64,000 bases of DNA from NCBI RefSeq assembly GCF_014202345.1, contig NZ_JACHGO010000010.1:16821-80820 (forward strand). Reading direction: 5' to 3'. A model generated the notes under the pieces. It saw nothing but the letters and a program-made list of their open reading frames with translations. It did not search any database and was not told where the DNA came from. This stretch comes from Desulfovibrio intestinalis (GTDB lineage: Bacteria; Desulfobacterota; Desulfovibrionia; Desulfovibrionales; Desulfovibrionaceae). Every line of letters starts with the position of its first letter. Within the stretch, counting starts at the first letter, position 1. The translations under genes were made by a program, and so were the position numbers. Shown here piece by piece: positions 27,360-38,400 of the stretch.

Positions 27360-27767
27360 CGATACCTCTCGTCGTTATAAATGTGATGTGATTTACAGTT
27401 GCTCAGCAGGCAAAACGGTTCTGGTACAAGTGAACGGTTTATGGGGCATCATCCGTATGCATAATCTTGTGCATCAATTGGCCTGCGGTTGATGGCAAAA
27501 TACCAGGTTGTGGCTCGCCCGCCTGTGCTCCTGTTGCGCGGTTTTTATGGAGTGGTGCTGCGGTGCACTCACCAATCCCCGGATTGGCCCTTTGCAACAT
27601 GCACAGTAAAAAACGTTTTTTCCCGGCATGATGCTGGTTTTTCATGATAAGGCACAAATTCTGGGAAACCGTATGGCAGCGCCTTTCCTGAGTCAGGACC
27701 TCTATAAAATATGAATTTAAATTTTGTTTTCATTAAGGTCATCAAGATGACCACAGGAATGAACTGG
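27360..27767. promoter_or_regulatory. AT-rich intergenic region upstream of NRPS 2
   Basis: A gap of 408 bases between the type II thioesterase and NRPS 2. Around 27710-27737 the sequence ATGAATTTAAATTTTG followed by TTTTCAT gives a loose ATGAA/TTCAT repeat of the Fur-like kind. The small open frames in it have no ribosome site. It is probably a second promoter for NRPS 2-NRPS 3-reductase-PPTase. Confidence 0.4.
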
Positions 27768-28523
27768 TCAGGCTGCCTGTAGTGCAGGCCGTAAAAACAT
27801 GCTCAACCTTTGCAAGAGCTCATCACGCGCCCCATGCAGGAAAAAATGGTTTCCAAGTATGGAAATCTGCGAAAAATCACCGCTGGTATGGATTTTCCAG
27901 TGAGACATGATGGATTCCGGCGCATCGGGGTCTTCCGTGCCGCAGAAGGCCGCCAATCTGACATCCAGCGGGGGCTCCTCCGAGGCCTGAAACGCTTCGG
28001 CCAGAATAAAGTCAGCCCGTAAAAGAGGCAAAAGCAGGGCCATGATATCTTTGTTATCCAGAACTTCATCAGGGGTTCCCGCATAGCGGCGCAGGGCGTC
28101 TGCAAAATCAGCGTCGGGCAGATGGTATATGGGCCGGGGCTCTGGCACATGAGGCGGGCGGCACGCAGAAACCATAAGGCATTGGGGGCTGGGAAGAGAC
28201 CTGCGGCGCAACTCGCGGCACAAGGAAAAAGCGAGCAGGCCCCCAAGGCTGTGCCCAAAAAAGGCAAATGGCATGTTCAGGTGGGGAGTCAGCACGTCAC
28301 AAAGACTCTGTGTGGCCTGTTCCAGGTCTTTGAAGGGTGTTTCATTGATGCGCTGTTCCCTGCCGGGCAGCTGAACGGCGCATATTTCTATTTCAGGCCC
28401 GAGCCTGTTTTTCCACTCCCTGAACACGGAGGCTCCGCCCCCGGCATACGGAAAACAGAACAGCCGCAGCTTGGGATAAGGCGCCGGGTGCGTCACAATC
28501 CATTTATTATTGTGTATCTTCAT
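27768..28523 (-). CDS. Type II thioesterase (YbtT/GrsT-like)
   Basis: A 251-residue alpha/beta hydrolase. It has FCFPYAGGGASVF at the N-terminus, the nucleophile motif GHSLGG (Ser92) and the catalytic His in ILGNHFFLHGARDE. Free-standing enzymes of this type remove stalled or wrongly loaded groups from carrier domains. YbtT does so in yersiniabactin synthesis. It lies between the receptor gene and NRPS 2. If the degenerate AT of the PKS leads to wrong loading, a proofreading thioesterase would matter here. Confidence 0.9.
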   Translation of the reverse strand: MKIHNNKWIVTHPAPYPKLRLFCFPYAGGGASVFREWKNRLGPEIEICAVQLPGREQRINETPFKDLEQATQSLCDVLTPHLNMPFAFFGHSLGGLLAFSLCRELRRRSLPSPQCLMVSACRPPHVPEPRPIYHLPDADFADALRRYAGTPDEVLDNKDIMALLLPLLRADFILAEAFQASEEPPLDVRLAAFCGTEDPDAPESIMSHWKIHTSGDFSQISILGNHFFLHGARDELLQRLSMFLRPALQAA

Positions 28524-28551
28524 AATTCAATTCGGAGTGTTGTAAGTTTTA

Positions 28552-28583
28552 GCGGAGCTGCGCACGGTATTGCGCAGCTCCGC
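28552..28583. terminator. Hairpin after the TonB-dependent receptor gene
   Basis: A perfect 13-bp stem (GCGGAGCTGCGCA with TGCGCAGCTCCGC) and a CGGTAT loop, 17 bases after the receptor stop. The following T-run on the minus strand is poor, so it could be a partial terminator that reduces expression of the downstream genes relative to the receptor. Confidence 0.6.
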
Positions 28584-28599
28584 AAAATATTGATTGTGG

Positions 28600-30810
28600 C
28601 TAGAAGGAGTAGGCTACCGTTACGCCAAACTGCCGGGGGTCGCCGTCGAAGGCCAGGGTTCCGTAGCCGGAAATGTCTTGCCGCACTGTTCTGTATTTGC
28701 GGTCAAAGGCGTTCTTGCACCATACGGAAACATCAAAATCGCCTGCCAGATAGCCCAGGCGCAGATTCACCAGTTCGTATCCGGGTTCCTTGGTGTCGTT
28801 TTTGGCGTCGTGGTAGAAAGGTCCGGTGCCGAGCACATCAACACGGCCGTAGACACCGCTTGAGTGCTGGTACATGGCGCCGAGGTTATAGGTATACTTC
28901 GGCACGTTGGGCAGTTCGTTGCCGGAATAGTTGTAGTTGTCCACGCGGTCGCGCCATGTGGTTATTTCAGTTTCGGTGTAGCCAAACCCACCAAACAGGT
29001 CCAAACCTTCAAGGGGTCTGGCCCGCAACTCGGCTTCGAATCCTTTTGAGTTTGCACGGTCGGCGTTGGATATCTTTGTCACGCCCTGGCTGACCACTTC
29101 TGACGCCTGCTTGTTCTGCATGTCGATATAGAATGCGGCGACGTTGGCAATAAGCTTTTTGTCCAGCCATGAAGTTTTAAAGCCGACTTCATAGCTCCAT
29201 GTGTACTCGGGGTCATAGGTCAGGGTGCTCTTGGACGTGGCGGAGCCGTAGTTATAGCCGCCAGCAAGGTAGCCCTTGGAAACCGTGGCGTAGGCCAGAA
29301 CATTTTCGGTAACGTCAAAGCCTACTGAGAATTTGGGCAACAATTCTGCGCCCACAATGCGTTTTTTGTAGTTTTTCTTGTCAGCCATCATAGGCATGCC
29401 GCCAAAGGTGGCGTCCATCGTGTAGTCCTGGCTACCCCATTGATCCATGTAGTCGTAGCGCAAACCGGCGGTCAGATGCAGGCGTTCAAAGAGGGTGTAT
29501 GTGCCCTCGCCAAAGACGGCAAATCCGCCCATGCTGATGTCGGTTTCGCGGTTTTCGTCGCCAGCCAGCAGCATGCCTGTGCCATAATAGGGATCAGACA
29601 TCCCGCTTTTGGAGCCCCCGTTCACGTTGAGCTGCTCCGTAAATCCGTAAAGACCGGCCAGCCACGAAAACGGGCTTTTGCTTTTTTCGGACGAACTCAG
29701 ACGAAATTCCTGGCTCCAGAGGTAGTCGTGCTCTTTCAGGCTGGCGTTCATGTAGGGCAGCGGAACAGAGGTAGAGTCCATGTCCCATTTTGAGTCGTCG
29801 CCAAAGTAGCGTCTGCCGGTGACGGAGAGAAAGTCGACCTCATCACCCTTGTACTTGGCGCGCAAGCTTTGGCTGTTGCCCCGCCAGTGGCGGTTGTCGT
29901 CGTCGTTACGGCTGATTTTGTGAAAGTCGGTTTTAAAGGGACCATCTATGTAGTGCCCATAACCGAATTTGTCGTGGCTGTTCGCAGCGTCAGCCAGCAG
30001 CGAAATATCCAGGCGGTCCGTGGGCGTCCAGCGCAGTTGCCCTCGCCCGGTTATGCGCTTGATTTCATTGGCGTCATCACGCTTGGAATACTCGTTTCTG
30101 ATTGCGCCGAGGTCGTAGTTCCATTTACCGGCCAGGTTGATGAACAGTTTATCCTTCACCAGGGGGCCGCTGGCGCTGCCGCCCACCTGATAGCCCGGAG
30201 CGGCCCCGTGGTTTGTGTCATACAGGCTGAATTCGCCAAACAGCTTGCCACGCGGAGTGTTGTCGGGCTGGCGGGTAACGATGTTGATGACGCCAGCTTC
30301 GCTGTTGCGGCCGTAAAGCGTGCCCTGGGGGCCTTTGAGCACTTCAACGCGGGCCACGTCAAAAAGATCCTGATTTTGCATGAAAACAATGGGCACGCTA
30401 ATGTCGTCTATGTACATGGCTGTTCCAGAGTACAGCGATGTAACAAAGCTGCCCACGCCACGGATGGTCGTCTGCTGGTAGGAACCGGAGTCCTTGACAA
30501 AAACGTTTGGGATGTACCGTTGCAGTTCCACTGTGTTCTGGATACCGGCTTCTTCAAGCTCGGTTTCTGGAAAAACAGCAACGCTCATAGGTATTTTCTG
30601 TACGTCTTCTTCGCGTTTTTGAGCGGTAACGGTAATGGAATCCAGTGCATAGGGCTTGTCGCCAGTCTTGTCTGCCAAATCCTCCTGCGCGCCAGCCGGA
30701 TCAGCCAGCATTGCGGAACAAAGCAGAGCTGCAGCCAGCCCCCCCAGCTTTCTCAAACGACTTTTCCTCGCTGCTTTGCCGAAACGTGGCTTTTTTTCAT
30801 GAAAACTCAT
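28600..30810 (-). CDS. TonB-dependent siderophore receptor (FyuA-like)
   Basis: A 736-residue outer-membrane receptor. It has a long N-terminal signal peptide with cleavage expected after ADPAGA (about residue 41), a TonB box in DSITVTAQK, a plug domain (QQTTIRGVG, GPQGTLYGRNSEAGVINIVT) and a 22-strand barrel that ends in Phe (VAYSF). The family includes FyuA, the ferric-yersiniabactin receptor. Its place between PKS and thioesterase, as well as the exbB-exbD-tonB operon nearby, support uptake of the product of this locus. It is preceded by a 254-base gap after the PKS gene, so it may also have its own promoter. Confidence 0.92.
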   Translation of the reverse strand: MSFHEKKPRFGKAARKSRLRKLGGLAAALLCSAMLADPAGAQEDLADKTGDKPYALDSITVTAQKREEDVQKIPMSVAVFPETELEEAGIQNTVELQRYIPNVFVKDSGSYQQTTIRGVGSFVTSLYSGTAMYIDDISVPIVFMQNQDLFDVARVEVLKGPQGTLYGRNSEAGVINIVTRQPDNTPRGKLFGEFSLYDTNHGAAPGYQVGGSASGPLVKDKLFINLAGKWNYDLGAIRNEYSKRDDANEIKRITGRGQLRWTPTDRLDISLLADAANSHDKFGYGHYIDGPFKTDFHKISRNDDDNRHWRGNSQSLRAKYKGDEVDFLSVTGRRYFGDDSKWDMDSTSVPLPYMNASLKEHDYLWSQEFRLSSSEKSKSPFSWLAGLYGFTEQLNVNGGSKSGMSDPYYGTGMLLAGDENRETDISMGGFAVFGEGTYTLFERLHLTAGLRYDYMDQWGSQDYTMDATFGGMPMMADKKNYKKRIVGAELLPKFSVGFDVTENVLAYATVSKGYLAGGYNYGSATSKSTLTYDPEYTWSYEVGFKTSWLDKKLIANVAAFYIDMQNKQASEVVSQGVTKISNADRANSKGFEAELRARPLEGLDLFGGFGYTETEITTWRDRVDNYNYSGNELPNVPKYTYNLGAMYQHSSGVYGRVDVLGTGPFYHDAKNDTKEPGYELVNLRLGYLAGDFDVSVWCKNAFDRKYRTVRQDISGYGTLAFDGDPRQFGVTVAYSF

Positions 30811-31064
30811 CCAACCTCTCCTTCACTAACGGGTTTTTATTGATCCATTTTTCCTGCATGTGTCGTTCTGCGGCCCAGCCAATCTGCCCACAGAAGTTTC
30901 CACTCGGCTATTGCCGACACACTGCAAGCTCCTCCCAGAAATGTGTTTTCAATTTTTCGCAGCATTGTGCGGTTTTTTTAATCAGCGCTTTCGTCAACAC
31001 TGCCCCCGGTATTTCCCAATTTACCCAAGGATTGCGGTGCGACAGAAAACGCACGGGCCGTTGT

Positions 31065-34000
31065 TTACCGGGATATGTCGTCGCCCTGCCCATTCAGGGC
31101 TGCGCGTATTTCTTCCTGAGACATGTTTTTGACCTGTTGAAACAGCTCTGCCGTGGCCGATACCATGCCTTTTTCTTCTTCCTGGTCGGTCAGGTATCTG
31201 GCCAGCTTGGCCACTGTGTCGTGGGTGAAAAGCGCATTAAGGGGCAGCTTCATGTTGAACACTTCCCGCAGGCGGGAATCCAGTTTTATGGCTGACAAGG
31301 AGTCGCCGCCGATATCAAGGAAGGGATCGTCAATGCCTACGTCCGCCAGTTCCAGCACCTCTTTCCAGATGTCGCTCAGGGTGTGTTCAAGCACCGTGCG
31401 GGGGGCAATGTAGGGCACATCAATGTCTGGGCGCGGATACCCGCTGTCCTGTGGTTGCACAGGTTCATCGGCCTGTGTGTGGCGGCCCTGTCGCGCTTCA
31501 TGCAGAAAGGTGGTCAGGTCTTTCGTGCAAACGGCAACGTGTCTGAGGCCTGATTCGAGGATGCGTTGCAGGGCGTCTATCCCCTGCTCGGGCGTAAGGC
31601 CGTCAATAGCCGTACTGCCCCTTTGTGGCGCATTGACGGCAGACTGCTTGCTCATGCCTGTATCCAGCCAGTAGTTCCAGTTGACCGAAACGCAGTGCAC
31701 GGGCGTCCTTTGGCAATGGGCACGGGCATCAAGCACGTTATTGGCTGCAGTGTAGTCGCTGCTGCCCGCCATGCCGCCAACCGCAGCCAGTGAGGAGCAG
31801 AGCAGAAGAAAGTCCGGGGAATATGTTTCGCACAAGCGGTGCAGCACCGCCGAACCCAAGACCTTGGGCCGCATATTGGTTTTTGTTTCTGCCAGATTTT
31901 TTATGGCAGCGTCGCTGACCACCCCGGCCGTATGAATGACGCCGTCCAGGCCTCCAAACTTTTCAACGGCTTGGGCAAAAGCCTTTTGCATGGCCGCTTC
32001 ATCGGCCACGTCGCACGACAGGGCAAGGACCTGGGCGCCGTTTTTTTCCAGAGCCAAAAGCTGTTTTGCGCGTGAAGACTGCTGTGTATCCGAAGCGCGT
32101 TGTGCCACGGCTTCCCATTGTTCTTTTTCCGGCAAGGGCGATCTGCCCACGAGCACGAGGCGCGCTTGATATTCACGGGCCAGAAATTCCGCCATAACGC
32201 TGCCAAGGCCGCCAAAGCCGCCGGAGATCAGGTAAACGCCCCCATGCCGCAACCGTGGGCCGTGGGCCTGGGGCTTCAGATGCACAGGCTGGAAGTGCCG
32301 CTCCCATCGGCTCTTACCGCGGTAGGCAAGAATTTTCGTGTCCTCTTTGGGTTGAAGGGACAACAGGTCTGCAAGGATGTTTTTCAGGTGCAGTTCTGCG
32401 CTGGCGGGGTCAGCCTTTTCCGGCAGGTCAACGGCAAGGCAGGCCAGGTCCGGAAATTCTTGAGGAGCGACAAGGCATGGGCCCAGCAACAGGGCCTTTT
32501 CCGGCACGATTTCCTCGTCGCCAAGTACTGAGTGAGCATTTGTTGAAAGCACGCCCAGGCGCAGCTGCTGTCCGCTCCATGCGGAATCATCAAGGGCGCG
32601 GACAAGGCAGATCAGACTGTCGTAGGCATGCTCGCGCAGGGGTTCAATGTGCTGTGACGTCAGCGTATCGACATTCCACAGGTGCAGAAAATACTCGGCC
32701 CGGCAGTTTTCTTTGGCCAGAAGAGTGAAAAGTGACGCATAATCTTCAAGATGCGCGGGGCGGATGCTGAACGAATTCTGGTCAAGGCGGGCGAAGGCAT
32801 CGCCTTTCCATACCTGAATCACGTCCTGATTCATCTGGCGCAGCAGCCGGTCAATAATTTTTCCGTGCTCGCCGTCGTTCATGAAGACAAGCCAGGTGTG
32901 CCGATCCAGGGCGGAAATGTTTCTGGGCTCACCAAGAAATGACTGGCGCTTCCATGTTGGCGCATAAAACCAGCCCGCCGTATCTTTATTTTCTGTCTTT
33001 ACTGATGGTTCTGCGTGCGCAGCAGATTCAAGAGGGCGGTCAAGGAAGAAGCGTTTTCTTTCAAAAGGATATGTGGGCAGGGGAACGCGGCGGCCCGTAC
33101 CTTCTGGATTCAGGCAGGTCCAGTCGACGGAAGCCCCTGCGCGCCAGAGTTCGCCGAGCGAGCGAGTCATAAAGGCGTCTTCTGGCTCCGCATCACCCAT
33201 GCCGGGCAAGCCTGCGATCATAGGGGTTGCTGTTTGGGCAGCAACTTTTTCTCTAAACAGTTGATTGGATACGCCAATTTCAAGAACGACGCCTGAAAAT
33301 TTTTGCAGGGCGGCGGTCAGCCCGTTGAGAAGATCAACCTCGTGATGTTCCGGGCTGAGCCAGTAGTTCAGGCTGCTGGCCTCGGCGGCAGTAATCCAGT
33401 TTCCAGTGACAGGGGAAAGCAGGGGGATTTGCGGCATGCGCGGGGCAATGGCTTGAAGTTTGCCCTCAATGCCAGCAAGGCTTTGACCCCGCCTTTCAAG
33501 ATCGTTTGCAACAGCAAGCAAAAGCGCTTCTTCCAGCGACAGAATGCCTGCCAGAGCAGCCCCGGCATACAAGCCCGCGCCCTGCCCCATAAGCATGGCT
33601 GGCACGATGCCCTGAGCCTGCCAAAGTTTTGCAAGGGCGATCTGTACAGCGCACAGGGTAGGCACTGCATGAAACTCTTCGCGAGATTCCGTACCTGCAG
33701 TCATTGCCTCGCATATGTCTGCACCCAGAAGCGGCTGCATAATACGCGCGCATTGATCTATGATTTGGCGGAAAACGCCTTCCTGTTTATACAGGCTGGC
33801 GGTCATGCCCGGGCAGGCTCCCTGGCCGGGCAGAAGAAAGAACATTGCGGGCCCGGCTTCGGGCGCGGGGCCACATATGGGGCACGAGCCGTCTAGCTGG
33901 TCAATGGCGTCAGAAATGTCCCGGCAAGAGACTACGGCGCGATAGGGAAATTCCTTGCGGCCCATTTGCAGGGTGTGTGCTACATCGCCCAGCGCCAGTT

Positions 34001-35414
34001 CTTTCGTTTCAGCAAGGTGCGTGCGCAGATTTTTTATGGATGCAGCCAGCGCGCTTTCGCTACGGGCAGACAGGGGCAGTATGTGCCAGGGGTGCCCATT
34101 GCCGCCCTTTTGCCGCACCGGAGCTTCTTCAACAATCATGTGTACGTTTGTGCCGCCAAAGCCAAAAGAGCTTATGCCAGCAATACGCTTGCTGTTGGCT
34201 GGTTCCCAGGGCTGTAGGCGGGTGTTCACATAGAAAGGGCTTTGCGCGAAGTTGATGGCTGGATTGGGCCTCTCAAAATGGAGGCTGGGGGGGATTTGCT
34301 CATGGCGGAGCGACAGCGCCACTTTTATGAGTGAAGCCACGCCCGCCGCAGTATTAAGATGGCCGATATTGGTTTTTACAGAGCCAATGGGGCAGTACTG
34401 GCTGGTGCCGGTTTTGCCAAAGGCGTCGGTAAGGGCAGAGATTTCCAGCGGATCGCCCAAAGCCGTGCCCGTGCCGTGTGTTTCAATATAGGAAATATCC
34501 TCGGCCTGAACATCCGCCATGGCCATTGCTTCGCGGATGACGTTCCTTTGTCCGGCCAGGCTTGGCGCAGTAAATCCGGCCTTGTCCGAACCATCGTTAT
34601 TAATGGCAAATCCACGGATTACGGCATGGATGGAATCCCCTTGGGCAAGGGCGTCTTCCAGCCGCTTGAGCACGACCACACCCACGCCATTTCCCTGAAC
34701 CGTGCCCGATGCGCCAGCATCAAAGGCCCGGCATTTGGCGTCTGGCGAAAGGAAGCCGTCGCCATCAACACACAGATAGCCGTGTTTTTGCGGAATGGTG
34801 AGGCAGATGCCGCCAGCCAGCGCCATGTCTGTCTGGTACTCAAGCAGCCCCTGGCAGGCCATACTCACGGCGACAAGCGAACTGGAGCACGCACTCTGGA
34901 CCATAACGCCCGGCCCGGTAAGGCCAAGCTTGTAGCAGACGCGCGTGGCAAGGTAGTCCTTGTCATTGCCCAGCAGCACGTCAAAAAAACTGGTGGGAGC
35001 CCACGGAAGAAATTCGCTCCCCAGACGCATCAGGTATGTGCTGATGGCTGCGCTGGCATAAACGCCAACGGGTATTGTCATCTTGCCCGGCACATAGCCC
35101 GCGCTTTCCATCGCTTCCCATGCGCATTCAAGAAAAAGGCGGTGCTGCGGGTCCATATATCCGGCTTCCCGCTGGCTGATGCCGAAAAAATCGGCATCAA
35201 ACATGTCTACATCATCAAGAACGTAGCCTGCTTTTAAAAAATTGGGCGCGTCCAATATGGCTCTGGGCACAAAAGGTTCCAATTCGTCAGTGGAAAAAAA
35301 GCGAACTGCGTCCTTGCCCTGTTGCAGGTTATTCCAGAACGTATCCACGTTTTCCGCACCGGGGAATCTGCCTGCCATGCCAACAATGGCGATACTCAAC
35401 TTGTCTGCTTCCAT
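31065..35414 (-). CDS. Type I PKS: KS-(degenerate AT)-KR-ACP
   Basis: A 1449-residue PKS module. The KS (about 5-430) is intact, with Cys176 in QSACSSSL, His313 in ETHGTGTALGD and His352 in NIGHLNTAAG. An AT-like region follows (about 525-735). Its GHSxG motif reads GQGAG (Gly612 where the nucleophilic Ser should be), and the chain passes from it to PVTGNW in about 60 residues, so the segment with the HAFH histidine is missing. The KR (from about 1060) has SGGFGGLG, LCSSLAAVG and DYTAANN and looks active. The ACP Ser is in IGGDSLSA. There is no C-methyltransferase, unlike HMWP1. It should add one malonyl unit and reduce it to a beta-hydroxyl, probably loaded in trans. Confidence 0.9.
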   Translation of the reverse strand: MEADKLSIAIVGMAGRFPGAENVDTFWNNLQQGKDAVRFFSTDELEPFVPRAILDAPNFLKAGYVLDDVDMFDADFFGISQREAGYMDPQHRLFLECAWEAMESAGYVPGKMTIPVGVYASAAISTYLMRLGSEFLPWAPTSFFDVLLGNDKDYLATRVCYKLGLTGPGVMVQSACSSSLVAVSMACQGLLEYQTDMALAGGICLTIPQKHGYLCVDGDGFLSPDAKCRAFDAGASGTVQGNGVGVVVLKRLEDALAQGDSIHAVIRGFAINNDGSDKAGFTAPSLAGQRNVIREAMAMADVQAEDISYIETHGTGTALGDPLEISALTDAFGKTGTSQYCPIGSVKTNIGHLNTAAGVASLIKVALSLRHEQIPPSLHFERPNPAINFAQSPFYVNTRLQPWEPANSKRIAGISSFGFGGTNVHMIVEEAPVRQKGGNGHPWHILPLSARSESALAASIKNLRTHLAETKELALGDVAHTLQMGRKEFPYRAVVSCRDISDAIDQLDGSCPICGPAPEAGPAMFFLLPGQGACPGMTASLYKQEGVFRQIIDQCARIMQPLLGADICEAMTAGTESREEFHAVPTLCAVQIALAKLWQAQGIVPAMLMGQGAGLYAGAALAGILSLEEALLLAVANDLERRGQSLAGIEGKLQAIAPRMPQIPLLSPVTGNWITAAEASSLNYWLSPEHHEVDLLNGLTAALQKFSGVVLEIGVSNQLFREKVAAQTATPMIAGLPGMGDAEPEDAFMTRSLGELWRAGASVDWTCLNPEGTGRRVPLPTYPFERKRFFLDRPLESAAHAEPSVKTENKDTAGWFYAPTWKRQSFLGEPRNISALDRHTWLVFMNDGEHGKIIDRLLRQMNQDVIQVWKGDAFARLDQNSFSIRPAHLEDYASLFTLLAKENCRAEYFLHLWNVDTLTSQHIEPLREHAYDSLICLVRALDDSAWSGQQLRLGVLSTNAHSVLGDEEIVPEKALLLGPCLVAPQEFPDLACLAVDLPEKADPASAELHLKNILADLLSLQPKEDTKILAYRGKSRWERHFQPVHLKPQAHGPRLRHGGVYLISGGFGGLGSVMAEFLAREYQARLVLVGRSPLPEKEQWEAVAQRASDTQQSSRAKQLLALEKNGAQVLALSCDVADEAAMQKAFAQAVEKFGGLDGVIHTAGVVSDAAIKNLAETKTNMRPKVLGSAVLHRLCETYSPDFLLLCSSLAAVGGMAGSSDYTAANNVLDARAHCQRTPVHCVSVNWNYWLDTGMSKQSAVNAPQRGSTAIDGLTPEQGIDALQRILESGLRHVAVCTKDLTTFLHEARQGRHTQADEPVQPQDSGYPRPDIDVPYIAPRTVLEHTLSDIWKEVLELADVGIDDPFLDIGGDSLSAIKLDSRLREVFNMKLPLNALFTHDTVAKLARYLTDQEEEKGMVSATAELFQQVKNMSQEEIRAALNGQGDDISR

Positions 35415-35433
35415 GAAATTCCTTGCCTTATCG

Positions 35434-38400
35434 CTATCGGGTTTGGCGTCTGTCGCGCAGCATTTGAACGGTATTGCGCCGTTTGTCGCCCCTCGTGTCA
35501 GCGGTTGGGGTATGCTCCTGTCTGCCTGCCGCCAGCAGATTGGCCTGAGCGGCTACAGTGGGAAATTCAAAAACGGTGATGACTGGCAAATCTTTTGAAA
35601 AATGCTCGCGCAGCCGGTTTGTAAGCCGTACCGCCAGAAGCGAATTTCCGCCTGTTTCAAAGAAATTCTCATTGCGGCCGACATGCTCGCGCGCCAGCGT
35701 TTCCGCCCACATGGCGGCAATTTGCAGTTCAAGATCATTGCGGGGCAACGCGATAGTGTGCGGGTCTTTTGCGGGTTTGTGGGCGCCTGCCTTGGCAGCA
35801 AGCGCAGTGCGGTCTACCTTGCCGTTGCCTGTCAGTGGCAGGCTGTCCACAGGAATAATGGCAGAGGGCAGCATGTAGGCCGGTACGCTGCGCTGTAAAA
35901 ATGTCAGCAGCTCCGGCTCGTCGCTCAATCCATCCGTGTGCGGCACTACAAAGCATACCAAGCGCCTGGTTTCTCCTTCTCCGGCCACCACCGTAACGGC
36001 TTCGCGTACACTGGGGTGCCGCAGCAGGCAGGCTTCAATTTCACCCAGTTCAATCCGGTGCCCCTGGATTTTCACCTGAAAATCATCCCGGCCCAGAAAC
36101 TCCAGTACTCCTTCGGGGCGGTGTCTTGCCATGTCGCCTGTTCTGTAGAGGCGTTCGCCCGTATGCGGATGGGTAACAAAGGCATTGGCGGTTTTGGTCT
36201 CGTCGTGCCAGTAGCCCAGAGCAAGCCCGATACCGCCGATGTAGAGATGGCCGGAAACCCAGTCCGGGCGTTGCCTCATTTGTGCATCAAGCACATACAG
36301 GCGCTGGTTTTTCAGGGGGCGGCCATAGGGGATGCTGGCCCAGTTCTCGCCGGGGGCTTCCACCGGGTAATGCGCCACTGACCAGATAGAGGCCTCTGTA
36401 GCGCCTCCAAGGCTGACCAGATGCAGGGACGGAGCCAGTTTTTTCAAATTTTCCGGCAGATCTGTGGGGATCCAGTCACCGCTCAACAGGGCAAGGCGCA
36501 GGGCGGCTGGCAGCGTTTCGCTTGTGTCCGTCATGTGTGTTGCCAGCATATGCATGAGCGCTGGCACAGAATTCCACAGTGTCACATGATGCTCGTGTAT
36601 CAGGCGTAACCAGTGGCCCGGCTCTTTAAGGCTCTGCGGATCGGGCATGACAAGCGCGCCGCCGCAGGCAAGCATGCCGAAAATGTCATATACGGACAGG
36701 TCAAACTGAAGGGCGGAAAGAGCGAGAATCCTGTCGGTGGCCCCCACATTGAAGCGGTCATTGATGTCCAGAATGGTGTTGGCAGCACCCCTGTGATCGA
36801 TCATTACCCCTTTGGGTCTGCCGGTTGAGCCGGAAGTGTATATGACATAGGCCAGATCAGCGGGCTGCGGCGGCAGTTCTTCCATATCGTCGCGATCATC
36901 GGCGGCGTCCAGCGCGTCCACGGAAATGGTCTTGATGTTGTCAGGCCAGTGTATACGCGCGGCTACAGAAGATTGTGTAAAGACGACGCCAACCTCACTG
37001 TCGCGTAAAATCCAGTGCAGTCTTTCTTCGGGAGTATCAGGGGCCAACGGCAGGTACGCCGCGCCGGACATGAATATGGCAAGGCAGGCCACAACCTGTT
37101 CCCAGCCTTTTTCCATAACCACAGCCGCCAGAGTACGGGGCCGCAGCCCCTTCTGCATGGCCTCGCATGCCGCGGCCCGTGCAAGCTGGTTCAGATCACT
37201 GTAGCTGAGGGTTCGCGTACCGCTGACAAGCGCCATATCCTGCTGATGCAGGGCAAGCTGCTGTTTGAAGAGTTCCAGAAGCGTCGCTTCCTGCTGCACT
37301 TCGGTCGTGTGGTTGAATGCTTTGCGGATGTGTTGCTGGCTTTCGGGCAAAGCCGCAGGCGCTGCCAGTTCCCAGGTTTTTTCATCGGCAAGCGCGTGCA
37401 GCAGATTGATATAGACCTGGAACATGTGGTCGATCATCCCTTCAGGAAAAAGCCCCTTAACGGCGTCCCAGTTCAGCACCAGAGCGCCGTCCTGTTCGTA
37501 GGTCTGGTGGTCCAGCCATACTTGCGGCGTCTGGGCGCAGCCGGAGACCATATCGCCCAACCGTTTCAGGGCCGTTGCGCTTTTTTCGGACGATCCCGTT
37601 TTAACGGCCCCGGTAAAGACAACTGGCATGCCTTCCATGCGGCCGCCCGCGCGCCGCGTTTTTTCGCGCAAAACCTGAACGCCGTTGAACAGCTTGTGGT
37701 CCATATCTTCCCACAACTGCCTTTGCAGTTCGCGGGCCCTGCCAGCAAAAGTGGGCGCGCTATTGCTGTCGACAGCAAGTAAAACCAGGGATGTAAAATC
37801 TCCCACAATGGCGTCCACCTGCTGGTGCATGGGCAGGCGGTTAAACTGGGTAAGATTCAGGGTGAAGCGGCTGTTCTGGCTCCACATGCCAAGAATTTCG
37901 GCATAGGCGCTGATGAGCAGGCCGGATGGGGTCACGCCAGCCTGTGCGGCGTTTTCTTTGATGCGGAACCACTGGCGGCTTTCAAGCACCTGGCTTTTTC
38001 TGACAAAGCCTGGGTTGTCCAGCTTCGAGGGCTGGCAGGCAAGGGGCAGGGCGGGAGCCGGAGGAAGTGTGTCTACCTTGGCCAGCCAGTATTCTCGATC
38101 CCGATGGTACTGTTCCGTCTGCGCAATGGCGCTTTCCGCCAGCACATAATCACGAAAGGTCAGTTCAAGGCCGGGGAGTTTGAGGCCGGGGTTGTCATAA
38201 AAGGCCATCCACTCCTCAACCAGCAAAAAGAAACTCCAGGCATCGGCAATGAGCGCGTCAAAATCCAGAAACAGCCTGGTGTGCGTGCCGTCAGGCCCTT
38301 GATATATGATGGCCCGTATGTCGAAGAGGGGCCAGGTATCCACAGAAAGCATCTGGCAGGACATGACCGTTCGTGTGCGCTTCAGTTCTGCTTCTGCCAT

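Noticed and set aside
27439..27657. 72-codon minus-strand frame upstream of NRPS 2
   Set aside because: No ribosome site and low-complexity, basic translation; it lies in a probable promoter region.
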